Source: Diadophis punctatus similis
Taxonomy: Eukaryota; Chordata; Lepidosauria; Squamata; Dipsadidae
Direction: 5' to 3'
DNA length: 64,000 nucleotides
NCBI GenBank assembly: GCA_023053685.1
Contig: JALIGW010000016.1
Span: 9,231,001-9,295,000, forward strand
Positions 46,804 to 57,611 of this stretch are shown piece after piece. Each line of letters starts with the position of its first letter. Within the stretch, counting starts at the first letter, position 1. The notes beneath the pieces were generated by a model, which saw only the letters and a program-made list of their open reading frames with translations, was not told where the DNA came from and searched no databases. Both the position numbers and the translations under genes were made by a program.

Positions 46804-48162
46804 TAAGCCATTTTTAGTATTATTTGCCACCCAATATTAAAATATAAAGGTGCAAGTTGTGTGCAAGAGCATCAGCCTAGGTTGTATATTTTGGAAAATT
46901 GTGGTTTGTAATGAAGAAAAGGTGGCTAATTTTGGACTGTGTGAAATGATGGAGAAACAAGAGAAGGAAAATTCAATTTGAGTTTGTTCATGGCTTGATG
47001 CTATGTAGAAATTGAGCTAATAAATTTGCAACGGAGGTATGATTTGAACTGAGCGCTTCTTAGTTAGTAATTCAATTATTTAATCAGTACGTTAATTCTG
47101 TTGTCATAGGTGATGTGCAATCCTGGCTGATTTATGCTATGCACTGAAACTTCCCCTTTGGCTTTACAAGCTCAACTCAGTGGAAATAACTTGTAAATGA
47201 ATGTACTGAGGATTACATTTAATAGCTTTGGGAGTTAAATATTGGTTGAAGAGGACAGTCATATTCCTCCTAAATATGTTGATTTGATGTAAGCTCCAAT
47301 GTATTTAATGTAGCTTCTATTTAAGCAAAAATAGAATCACAAATAATTCTGTTCATAAAAGGAAAGTCTTTTAAATTTAGAAGACAGCGTATCTACAATG
47401 AAGTGAATTCTATTCACTTCTACTCATGTATCTACTATGAAGTGAATTCTAGGATTTTGTTTTGAGTAGATGTGTTTAGGATTGGGTTCAAAGCTGCCTT
47501 GATATATTAAGGACAAATAGATATTTTGTGGGTCTGGAAAATTTGGGGGGTTAAATTTTTTGCATGGCTAATTCTGGAGATTGGAACTATGAGAAAATTA
47601 TCCTGGACTCACAAATGAAGGAGACACAAAGTATATTTCAGTATTTCAAGTGATCAGACAGACACTTTTCATTCATAGCAGCAAAACCACTTTTAACAAA
47701 TATTATCTTGGGTTTCCTGTATCTCAGTTCCTGGCCATTGACTTCAGTGAACAGAACAACAATAGGGGGGAAAAAAATCATACTTGAGCGTGGTAAGAAA
47801 ACAGGGCGGACACCTTAAACATTCTGCCCTTAATGGGTTTTCCAGATATCTGCCTTGATATAGACACACAATGGGACATGTTGGTGTTATAATCTGGGCA
47901 AGACCATATTGCTGGTGAGATCCAATGACATAAGTGTGCACATTTGATGTGGAATATCCCAGTTTCTAGGAGGCTGTCCCAACTGGCAAGCAGCAGTGTG
48001 AGCAACAGTACATTATGTGAGTTGCAGGGGAGGAAGTAAACTCTGTTTACATTTCTCAATGCACATAAAGCAATTGTATTCAGGTTGGAAAACTCTAGAT
48101 GACAATGAAGGATTAATGAATTTCTTTGCAGCTCAGATATGGTAACTCCAGTGATATTATAT
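46804..48162. other. Intronic DNA without recognised elements
   Basis: At about 47385-47455 a short direct repeat (ctacaatgaagtgaattct / ctactatgaagtgaattct). Otherwise nothing. Confidence 0.4.
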
Positions 48163-49110
48163 GAGCCATGGTGGCATAGTGGTTAGTGTGCAGTACTGCA
48201 GGCTACTTTGCTGCCTGCCGGCTGCCTGCAATTTGGCAGTTGATGTTCTGCCCCAGCTACGGACCAGAAAGAACGTAGCACACACGCAGTTTGTACAAAC
48301 CTATGTTTACTCAATTAACAACTACTAATAAACTTGCTTAGTAGTCGACACACACAAACACAAGTTAAAGCAGTCTTTTCTTGAAAAAACCAGCTGTTAA
48401 TTAAACGGCATTAACAGCTAGCATAAGTCCATAAAGTCATAAATTAAGTCTAAGCAATTAGTCCTGGATATCTCAAGAAGCTTACAAGGGTTGGCAAAAT
48501 GCCTAGAAGCAGTCCGCAAGAAGGATGCCAAAACAGATAAGCTGAGCAGACGTTTTCAAAACACGAAGGCACATGAACGAACAAACGTTGTTTCCTGCAG
48601 AGTTTTTGCTGTCATCGTCATCCCTTAAGTAGACTAGGGGAGTGGCCAATTAGCCCCAAGCCTTACTCCTGAGGAGACCTCCTCCTGAGGAACCATTCTT
48701 GCCTTTTGGCAGCTCTGCGTGCCCATGCATTAAGAAGAGGCTCCTCCTCTTCTTCCTCATCACTGATGTGAAGGCCCTGGCTGAATCTCTGCCTCTGGCA
48801 CCGAGTCCTCGCCAGCCTCCTCACTATCCGACTCTGGTGCCAGCTGCACAGGCCGCTGGTGCATCACCACCTCGGCCTCTTCTCAGACGGGATCCGCTAC
48901 CAGCTGCACGGGCTGCTGGTGGGCCACAACAGTTGAAATCTCACCAGGCTCAAGATTGACTCAGTTGACTCAGCCTTCCATCTTTCCGAGGTGATAAAAT
49001 GAGGACCCAACTTGTTGGGAGCAATATGCTGACTCTGTAAACTGCTTAGAGAGGGCTGTAAAGCACTGTAAAGCAGTATATAAATCTAAGTGCTATTGCT
49101 ATTGCTATCT
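48163..49110 (+). mobile_element. Squamate SINE split by a solo LTR
   Basis: The head gagccatggtggcatagtgg (48163-48243) and the body-tail (aaatctcaccaggctcaaga to gctattgctattgctat, 48937-49110) are one SINE. The break is in the B-box region and carries a 5-bp duplication (gttga), so the LTR inserted after the SINE. Confidence 0.9.
48244..48931. mobile_element. Solo LTR with 5-bp TSD
   Basis: 688 bp, starting tgttctgccccagctac and ending gtgggccacaaca, with gttga at 48239-48243 and 48932-48936. It shares both ends with the LTR at 51358. Its right part holds repeated accagctgcac-type units. No internal region, so it arose by LTR-LTR recombination. Confidence 0.85.
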
Positions 49111-49749
49111 ATGCTATTCACACCACGGCTCCTGTAGAATATAAGCTACATTCAGAAGTGTTGAAGCGGAAAAGAAATCTCTGCTGTGGTCTTTTTTAAG
49201 ATAAGATTTTGTTGTCTTTTTTTCTGATCGTCTAACTTTACGATCAGATTTAGCAGCGCAGATTTTAGCAGCGCAGTATTGTGTTGCAATTTGCTATTGG
49301 ACTTCTCATTTAGGACCTTTGCATTAAAGCAGTTGAATCCTGGTTTTGAGTGCAAAACAACTCATGAAAGATCAAGAGATGCTTGATAGTATGTGTGAAC
49401 TAGTTCAAAACTGGGGATCCGTGCTTTCTGTCAATCATGGTAGTGCTCATGGAAAAGATTCATTTTGGCTGAATTTAGAATCTTTAGATTTTTCCACCTC
49501 ACTTAATTTGAAGGAAAAGCTAGGATCCTTTTCACATGAGAAGTTTTCATGAGTGAATATCGGGTTCTTTTCCCAGATATAAACTGATTTAAGATCTCAT
49601 CTGGACGATTTGGGTTTGATTATGCAATATTTGAAAAATTATTTGTATCCTTCTGGCACAATTATTTGCATCCTTCTCCTGATATGGAATGTTATGGAAA
49701 GAATAGAAAGAAATAGTGAACCAACTTTTCTAATAACAGAGTAGACTTA
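49111..49749. other. Intronic DNA without recognised elements
   Basis: No supported feature. Confidence 0.4.
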
Positions 49750-50255
49750 CCGTATTTTTCGGAGTATAAGACGCACCTTAGTTTTGGGGGAAGAAAATAG
49801 GGGGGAAAAGCTACCTACCAGGTATTCATCTGGCTAGCGTCCTTAGTCTGTTCAGCTTCAGCACATTATTTTATCCTCTGGTTAGGGCTGAAAAAGCCTT
49901 TTTCAGAGGGAGTAGGAATGAAAACAAGCCTGCAAAGACTTAGGGCAGGAAAAACTGCTTCGGAGGGAGTAGGAATAAAAATAAATGCAGCAAGCCAGGA
50001 AGATCGTTAGCACCGCGTTAGGGCTGAAAAGCAACGCTTTTTCAGAGGGAGTAGAAATGAAAACAAGCCTGCAAAGACTTAGGGCTGGAAAAAACCTTCT
50101 TCGAAGGGAATAGGAAGCCAGGAAGATTGTTAGCACCTCGTTAGGGCTGGGAAAAAAAGCTTCGAAAAAGCTACATTCGAAGTATAAGACGCACCCAAAT
50201 TTTCAGCCTCTTTTAAGGGAGGAAAAAAGTGCGTCTTATACTCCAAAAAATACGG
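49750..50255. mobile_element. Tc1/mariner-type MITE with TA flanks
   Basis: Ends ccgtatttttcggagtataa and tatactccaaaaaatacgg are inverted repeats between TA (49748-49749) and TA (50256-50257). The interior has two imperfect copies of a module with agcctgcaaagacttaggg (49926 and 50066). Confidence 0.85.
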
Positions 50256-50609
50256 TAGCTAAATGTTTTTTACATTTAGATTTCAATATTGTAAATCCAG
50301 CCATTATACCTCCGTACATTTCTATCCTGGCAAATAGAACATGCTTCTATTGATTGTTGATTGTTCTGCAAATTTCCATGTCGCCTGTTTTTTGTTCTTT
50401 AAACTTTTCACTCTTTACAGGATCTTATCAGCTGCATCCAACCATGCCTTTTGTCAGTCTTTCTTTTCATCGCAGCGCACTCATTCTTTATGTATTTGTT
50501 TTGTGATGCATTTCTCATTCATACTCCCTCTATGACCAAACCACCTCACTGTACTTGTTTTGTGCTGGCCATACACTTCTGTATTCCATCTACATTAATT
50601 CATTTACAG
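50256..50609. other. Short unassigned intronic stretch
   Basis: No supported feature. Confidence 0.4.
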
Positions 50610-50749
50610 CAGTGTTTCCCAATCTTGGAAATTGAAGGTGAGTGGACTTCAACTCTCAGAATTCTCAGCAACGGCTATGGTGGCTATGGAATTCTTAGAG
50701 TTGAAATCCATATACCGTACCTGGAAATGGCTAAGATTGGGAAACCCTG
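50610..50749. mobile_element. Old palindromic hAT-type MITE
   Basis: Ends cagtgtttcccaat and attgggaaaccctg, flanked by atttacag (50602-50609) and atatacag (50750-50757). The arms are diverged, unlike the three perfect copies. Its right target copy includes the first bases of the Tigger-like element. Confidence 0.8.
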
Positions 50750-50800
50750 ATATACAGGTAGTTCTGGACTTACAACCACAATTGGAACCAGAATGTCCAA

Positions 50801-51043
50801 AGAGCCATGGTGGCGCAATGGATAGAGTGCAGTACTGCAGGCTACTTCTGCTGATCACTGGCTGCCAGCAGTTTGGCAGTTCGAATCTCACCAGGCTCAA
50901 GGTTGACTCAGCCTTCCATCCTTCCGAGGTGGGTAAAATGAGGACCCAGATTGTTGGGGGCAATATGCTGACTCTGTAAAACCGCTTAGAGAGGGCTGTA
51001 AAAGCACTGTTGAACGGTATATAAGTCTAAGTTCTATTGCTAT
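50801..51043 (+). mobile_element. tRNA-derived squamate SINE
   Basis: Head agagccatggtggcgcaatg, B box gttcgaatctcaccagg (intact), 3' end attgctat. It interrupts the Tigger-like element. Confidence 0.9.
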
Positions 51044-51357
51044 TTCTAAGCAAGGCTGTTGTTAAGTGAGCTTTTATGCCAAGGTTGTTAAGTGAATCAC
51101 TGCAGTTGTTAAATGAAATGAAATGTATGGTTGTTAAGTAAGTCCAGTTTGCCTCATTCACTTTGCCAGTTGGAAGCCGACTGGCAATCACATGACTCTG
51201 GAATGTTGCCACCACCATATATGCATGCCAGTTGGCAAACTTCTAAATTTTGATCATGGAAATGCTGTGATAGTTGTAAATGTGAGGACTGGTCATAACA
51301 TACTTTTTTTCAGTGTAACTTCGAATGGTATCTAAATGAATGGTTTAAGTCAAGCAC

Positions 51358-51919
51358 TGTTCTGACCCGGCCTTTGCAAGTAATGATAAGTCGCTTACTC
51401 GCAAGTAAAAAGCAACCCTTTTCAAAACAGGACAGGAACAGACTTTTATTCATGTGGATAAACAAAAAGCAAATGTAATTAGTCCCAACAGACCAGGCCA
51501 AGAAATCTGAATTGCTTGCTGTATCCTAAAAATGAACCGTTGTCTGTGACAATTGGCCACTCCCACACCCCTACTATTTATTTGCCAGCCAGGGAGGGTC
51601 TGGCTTGTGTCCACGTCTGCTTTTCCTTGAGATCCAGCTTATTGTTTTCCGTTGCTCTCCTCTCCTTTTCTCTCTGCGCATACCTGCATCTGGGATGGGC
51701 CCCATCTGTTCCTCCCGCTCACTCAGCTCAGGACCTGAAGACAGCTGCCTCTCCACCTGGGGGAGGATGGAAGGCTCCTGCTCTGCCTCTGTCTCTGATG
51801 CTGATTCCTTATCAGAGCCTTTCAAAGGCTCCGAAGCTGGTCCAGGCTCTCCCTCTCCCTCCGCCTCCTCCTCGTCTGACTGTGCAGCTAGCTCTGCTGG
51901 CAGCCAACGGGCCACAACA
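51358..51919. mobile_element. Solo LTR, same family as 48244
   Basis: 562 bp, starting tgttctgacccggcc and ending acgggccacaaca. Flanks agcac (51353-51357) and agaac (51920-51924) agree in 4 of 5 positions. It sits a few bases from the right end of the Tigger-like element. Confidence 0.8.
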
Positions 51920-51952
51920 AGAACTACCTTTATTCCTTGCGACAGACTACAT

Positions 51953-52377
51953 CAGTGATGGCGAACCTTTTTTTCCTTGGGTGCCGAAATAGTGTGTGCG
52001 CGCGCTATCGCACGCACATGGGTGCCCACACCCATAATTCAAAGCCCCCCACTTGCCCCACCCCCCTGCGCATGCGTGCACGACCCCCCCACTCCTCTGT
52101 TTCCCGACTTCCAGTGGACCCGGTAGGCCCATTTTTTGCCCTCCTCAGGCTCCAGAGGCTTTCTTGGGAGCTTGGGGAGTGCAAAAAAGCTCCCCCCACC
52201 ACCCCAGAGGCCCTCCGGAGGCTGAAATCGCCCTCCCAGAGCCTCTGCGCAAGCTAAAAATCAGCTGGCGGGCACGCACATGCGCGCTGTTGCTGAGCTA
52301 GGGCAATGGCTCACGTGCCAGCAGATATGGCCCCGCGTGCCACCTGTGGCACCCGTGCCATAGGTTCGCCATCACTG
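51953..52377. mobile_element. Non-autonomous hAT element, inverted copy of 9352 family
   Basis: Ends cagtgatggcgaacc and ggttcgccatcactg, flanked by gactacat at 51945-51952 and 52378-52385. Compared with 9352 it is in the opposite orientation (the 'tttccttgggtgcc' side is at the left). Confidence 0.95.
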
Positions 52378-52429
52378 GACTACATGTTATCTTTCCCCCA
52401 GCATTTTTCTGTATTAAAATGGCTGCATC

Positions 52430-54060
52430 TATTTCCTCTTCTTTAATAAAACATTTGACCACAAATGCATCTACTTTTGCTTAGCTTTCCCCATTTATAA
52501 ATCACTAGCAATCATCCAGCCCATTTACTCTTGTCAAATCCAACCACATTGGCCTTTAATACATCAGTTTTCTGATTTTATTCCTCAATGTATCATGCTG
52601 CAAATTGTTTGACTTCTTAGCCAAAAATGTATATTTGTCTACACACAAAAGTACATGCACATACACATCCCAACTAGTCCACTTATAACATAATTTAAAA
52701 TATTTCTTATGTATTCATATAAATGCTAAACCAAGGGGCCAATGCACCTCCTTGTATTACTCTGCTTAGTGTCCAACTATTTCTTAAGCAATCCATTTAT
52801 TCTTGCGTATGCTTTGCTTTCTTCTTAACCTCCCTCCCACCATCACTTTTACTATCTTTCAGCACCATATTCATGTAAAACAGTGTTTCCCAACCTTGGC
52901 AACTTGAAGATGTCTGGACTTCAACTCCCAGAATTCCCCAGCCAGCGCTGGCTGGGGAATTCTGGGAGTTGAAGTCCAGACATCTTCAAGTTGCCAAGGT
53001 TGGGAAACACTGATGTAAAACATCCCATAAATCAGGCATCAACCATTATTAAATGGTTCCTGGAAATGAACAAAAATAAAATAGCATTTCTTTTGTCAAG
53101 TTTATGTATTTTTCAGGTAGTATTTTCACAGCCTCTGTCCAGATTAAAGCTACATGGCAGTATTCCAATTTTGTTGATTGACACTCTTTGTAAGTTTTTG
53201 ATCACATCTTCCTGGCCACACTTAAAAAAAACCTGATCCCCTTGTAGTTTCTACAGTCACTCTTTCAAACTTTCTCTTTTTACAGTACAAGGAAAAATAA
53301 CATCATTCTTCCAATCCTCTTGAAAGAAACCTCCTTCACATATATGTTAAACAAGTCGCACAGCTATGACAAGGAAACGGCTTCTATATTTTATGATTTC
53401 TCCTGTTACAATTGTCTACATTGGCAACTTTATCATTTTCAACATGCTCTGAGCACTTATGACTTTTTTCATTGATTTTTTTTTCTTGGACATCAACGTT
53501 GATAACAATTGGTTCAATCATGCTGTTTGACACATCACTATTGGCATATCTATCACTATTGGCATATATTCTCCCAGCATTTCCTTATTCCCTTGATATC
53601 CCAAATAATTTCATCCCTTTTAAATTTTACTTCTATTCTCCATTGTTGAGGTTTCTAGTTTAGCCCCAGTCACTCACATTTCCAGAGCAATTTTTTTCCA
53701 TTTCCATCAAAATTAAGCCCCATTTTCTCTGCCTCTTTTAATATCAACTGTTCCATGGTCTCCTTGACTACACTATTCACAACTGTGTCTACAGTCATTA
53801 TGTAATACCTTTTTCCCATCTCTTTTTGCAGCAAACCTTTATTTTTGTATTAATTTTTTTTCTCAATCACTACTTCTTTCATTTCTTCATTTTATCAAGA
53901 ATCCCTTTTCATACTTCCTACATGCTTAAGTGGCCCTTTGAAACATAATTATTTTCATTCCGTTCCATTTCTACACCTTCTTTTCTTACATCCACACTCT
54001 ATTCATTTTTGGGGAGATAAATTTATCTTCCAAGAAATTTTTATATTCCTTTCATTTCTT
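52430..54060 (-). pseudogene. Decayed RTE-like LINE reverse transcriptase
   Basis: Read on the minus strand, scraps such as LGLAFI..., LLCVDKYTFLAKKSNNLQH (position of LFADDTVLLAES in RTE-type enzymes, near 52630) suggest a badly decayed reverse transcriptase. Frames change often. A perfect palindromic MITE (52881) interrupts it. This is a tentative call. Confidence 0.35.
52881..53012. mobile_element. Perfect palindromic hAT-type MITE, centre deleted
   Basis: 132 bp, arms exact reverse complements with no spacer (ccagccagc|gctggctgg). Flanked by atgtaaaa at 52873-52880 and 53013-53020. It lacks the 4-base centre of the copies at 32596 and 38830. Confidence 0.97.
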
Positions 54061-54939
54061 TCATTTCTGTGACAGACTACAGTAAGCAGCAGCATCTTAA
54101 GAAGGAGGGGGCACAATCCAAGGAGGGGAGGGGGTGAGACTAGAGATAGCATAATCCAGAACTGGATTGTAGGAAGGGAGATAGATCCAGGGTAGTCATT
54201 CCCCAGAATATCCCAGAGTATATTATTTATTTTTATTATTTATTAGTGATATTTATATACCGCCTCATAGTGCAAGCACTCTCTAAGCGGTTTACACCAT
54301 TAAGCAATGTATATATTTACATTGCCCCCAACAATCTGGGTCCTCATTTTACCTACCTCGGAAGGATGGAAGGCTGAGTCAACCCTGAGCCGGTGAGATT
54401 TGAACAACTGAACTCAAATGATCAGTCAGCTAAAGTAGCCTGCAGTACTGCTCTCTAACCGCTGCACCACCTTGGCTCTTCATTATTCATTACCTTGAGG
54501 CAGTATAGGTTTATTCTGGCAAGATTCTGTCTATACAGTGTAAGCAAATAGAGCTGGACTTTGGCTGGATTTTGAGTTGCTATTGGTCTAGCTTGACAAT
54601 TTCTTACCGTTTCTTCCAGGACCATTTCCCCCAAAATTTCTTCTTGATACTTCTAATAATTGTCTGCCTCACATTGATGTCCCATCATCCTTCTATTATT
54701 CACCAATTCTCTCACTCTTTCATCTTAATGTGATCAAATGGTGATTTTGTTTCAGAGTTATATCCATTCATTTTGCTTATTTTCCTTGAGAGAAAGGGTA
54801 GTTCCTCCAGCCATAAATGAGATGCCCATGCAGTTCCTCCTCAAAAGGCTGGTGCTAAACCCAATAATCCTGGACAATTTTTATCTAGTATCCAGCCTTT
54901 TTTTTAAAAGGAAATTTCTTGAGAAGATAGTTGGGCAGT
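54061..54939. other. Intronic DNA with one SINE
   Basis: Apart from the SINE at 54222-54482 no feature is supported. Confidence 0.4.
54222..54482 (-). mobile_element. tRNA-derived squamate SINE
   Basis: The minus strand reads gagccaaggtggtgcagcgg, a body with ccttccatccttccgagg, and a TA-rich end. Same subfamily as 4141 (shared tttatataccgcctca and caccattaagcaatgtat). Confidence 0.85.
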
Positions 54940-56040
54940 AACCTCCAAAGTTCTTGGAGAAAATGGACTATCTGGAACTGTTTCAGTTGGGATCCAGACC
55001 AAGGCAGAGTAAAGTATAGGGTCAACATTAATCACATTTGTTGATGACCATTGGTGGAGCTAATATGTAAGTGATGGATCAATCCTGGTGCTCCTTGGTC
55101 TCTCAATGATATGGTTGATCATGGTATCCTTCTGGACCAGCTGTGAGGACTGGCATATGGCAGCATAGTAATTCTCCATCTTTTTCTGCAGTTGATGTAA
55201 GTGTTGACAGGGAGAAATCAAACTTCCCTTCGACCGGTTAGGGCCCACAGAGTGGGCCTCCTCCAGGTCCCGTCAGCCAAACAATGCCGGTTGGCGGGCC
55301 CTAGGGGGAGGGCCTTCTCTGTGGGGGGCCCCGCGCTCTGGAACCAACTTCCCCCAGAGACTCGAACCATCCCCACCCTGCTGGCCTTCCGGAAAGCCGT
55401 TAAGACATGGCTCTTCCTGCAGGCAGGGGGGAAAGACTAAATCCATCTGAACTCCCCCCTTGGTATGGCTGATTGAGAACATTTTTTAATTTTTATATAT
55501 CTTTTAACTGTTGTTTTTAAATTACTGTTTATTATTAATGTTCTTATACAATTGTTGTATGCCGCCCTGAGTCCCTCGGGAGTAGGGCGGCATAGAAGAA
55601 CAAATAATAAATAAATAAATAAATAAAGCTTTAACTCTGCATGTGTGGTGTGCCTCAGGGATGGAAACTCTTACCCTTCCCATTTAACATCTACATATCA
55701 GTTCGGGATTTGGTAAAATCACTATGTTGTTGAGACCTAATTGTACGTCACAACCTTGGACCGTTAAAGTGTGATGCTGATGATGTTCTATCCTGGTGTC
55801 TCAAAGCTCTGCAAGACTGGATGAAGAAGAACAGACTCGGGCTCAGTTCTGACAAGATCAAATAGCTGTGGCTATTTGAGGCTCTCGATCCTGAAGACTT
55901 TTCATAACTAGTCTTGTATGGAGAAGGATCTCTGCATTTGAGAGTGATATGTAGTCTGTGGATTTTCTCGGACTGACCCGTCTTCCTCAAATAACAGATG
56001 GCATTGTAGGCCAAGAGGCCGTTTGCACCAGAACTTTAGT
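54940..56040 (+). pseudogene. Old L2/CR1-group LINE reverse transcriptase
   Basis: Scraps in shifting frames: a finger/palm region around 54985-55140 (loopDLS...DH type, read as MIWLIMVSFWTS), then LHVWCASGMETL (position of GVPQGSVL) at about 55640 and MKKNRLGLSSDKIK at about 55820. It is split by the younger copy at 55228-55626. Confidence 0.55.
55228..55626 (+). mobile_element. L2-like LINE 3' end, young copy
   Basis: Encodes the last 70 residues of ORF2 (RPVRAHRVGLLQVPSAKQC, PALWNQLPPETRTIPTLLAF, KTWLFLQAG) and the 3' UTR (gtatgccgccctgagtccct) with an (aaat)n tail. It was inserted into an older LINE of the same broad group. Confidence 0.8.
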
Positions 56041-56568
56041 CATTTGAAGCTATCACATTATAAATTCTTGTACTTTAACATAGCAGGATAGAAAAAGTGC
56101 AAACTCCTGAGATCCTTCTCCTCATGTAACATTCCCTTTAATAGTACAGTAAAACCAGTACTAGTCCATTTGGTCCATTTGAACACAAACATAATAAAAC
56201 TCATCCCCCCCCAAACCTATTTATGCTATTCCATGCCAGCTAGAATCCCCGACTTCAATGCAGTCAATATTATGTTACCTGGACCTCATCAGTTTGAAGA
56301 TACAAATATACCAATAGAGACTCAGAATGTTCTGATTCCAACACTTCCATTAAATCCCAAGCAAAGATGTTATGTTATGTATAACTACTATACGCTCTCT
56401 AGGGCTTAAAAAAAAATTCAGGAGATTGGGACAGTCAAGAGTCCTGGCAGAGAGATACAGAAGAGCATAAGAAAAACCAACAACATTTGCATACTTGCAA
56501 TAATTCACCTTAAAGTAATTCTAAATTAGTGAGTGATTGATGAAGAAAAGCAGATATTTCTTTCATTA

Positions 56569-56570
<2 letters not shown>
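56041..56570. other. Short unassigned intronic stretch
   Basis: No supported feature. Confidence 0.4.
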
Positions 56571-56616
<46 letters not shown>

Positions 56617-56638
56617 GAGGGAGGGAGGGAGGGAGGGA
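56571..56638. repeat. (GT)n(GGGA)n microsatellite
   Basis: GT to about 56612 followed by five to six GGGA units. Confidence 0.93.
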
Positions 56639-56910
56639 AGACAACTTAATGGAAATTAGACATCATATTCACATTGTATTACTTTTAAGCAAGGAAATTT
56701 GATATTGTCAGCATTTGCTAAAACCTGTACATCACATGAATAAGCAGACAATTCTGCAAAGGCAAGTATTAATTGGCAATGAAAAATAGACTCTGTGCAA
56801 CTTGTACCTTTACCATTACAAGTTCAAAATGGGTGGGAAGAATTCATCCCCAGTAGCTTAAAAAAAAAGAAAAAAAAGAAAGAAAAGAAAGAAAAAAAGA
56901 AGGATTGATC

Positions 56911-57040
56911 ATTCTCCATTGGAGGTTGAAGCCAGCATTCAGCGAGGGTTGTCCACAGCCAATCACAACAAGGGCTGAGTCTGTCAATCAAAAACTGAGC
57001 CTCTGTCCTCCTCCTCCTTGGATATTGGCCCAGTTTAGAC
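56911..57040 (+). repeat. DIRS left inverted terminal repeat
   Basis: 56924-57040 is an exact reverse complement of 62580-62696 (117 of 117 bases). The outer 13 bases (attctccattgga) are unique to the left end and are found, complemented, in the internal complementary region. Confidence 0.95.
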
Positions 57041-57611
57041 TCAGCCCTTCAAAAGGCTAGACGTGGATTTCACCTCGCTGACTGTTTGGCTTCAACTGTA
57101 AGTTTTAATTCAAAAAAAAAAAAAAAAAAAAAACAAAAGGATATAAGATAAAATACAGAACAAAGATCAGCAATCAGCTAATTGCTTTCCCTCTGTCCCC
57201 AGGCCTTAACAACCGCCACTTGTGGCCGTTAAGAGCCTTATTCCAGCTGCCCCCCCTCCCCTTTTTTCCCTTCTCATTGTCGGGAAGCATTGCAAGCCCT
57301 AAGGGGGGGTGAATTTTCTCCATCGGCCGGTGCTTGCACTCCGGTGAGAGCTGGAGGGACGCTGACTCACCGAAGCTCCTGAGGAGCACAGGTGCAGGGC
57401 AAGGGAAAACAAACGCCCAAACGAAGTTTTTTCCTCTGCAGCCGGCTTCTTTTCGCCTAGCGGCTCAGCGGCGCGGCTCCAAAGCCCAGCGCCAAGCCGC
57501 ACTTTTAAAATTGCCGATTTCCCGCCTTTTTTCGTTCCGGGAACGATCGCCATCTTGGAGGCGCCGCGTCATCAAGCGGCGCGCGCAGGAGGCATTTTCT
57601 GCTGAGACACG
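57041..57611 (+). other. DIRS 5' leader
   Basis: It contains an A-run at 57111-57133, then a GC-rich stretch. Short frames here (57334-57795) are overprinted and not recognisable. It probably contains the promoter or leader; no motif proves this. Confidence 0.5.

Larger units (their letters stand above)
50755..51930 (+). mobile_element. Tigger/pogo-like element carrying a SINE and a solo LTR
   Basis: The left end caggtagttctggacttaca follows TA. The right end is split by the LTR: gtttaagtcaagcac before and agaactacct after. The body matches the copies at 1974 and 16096. Confidence 0.65.
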
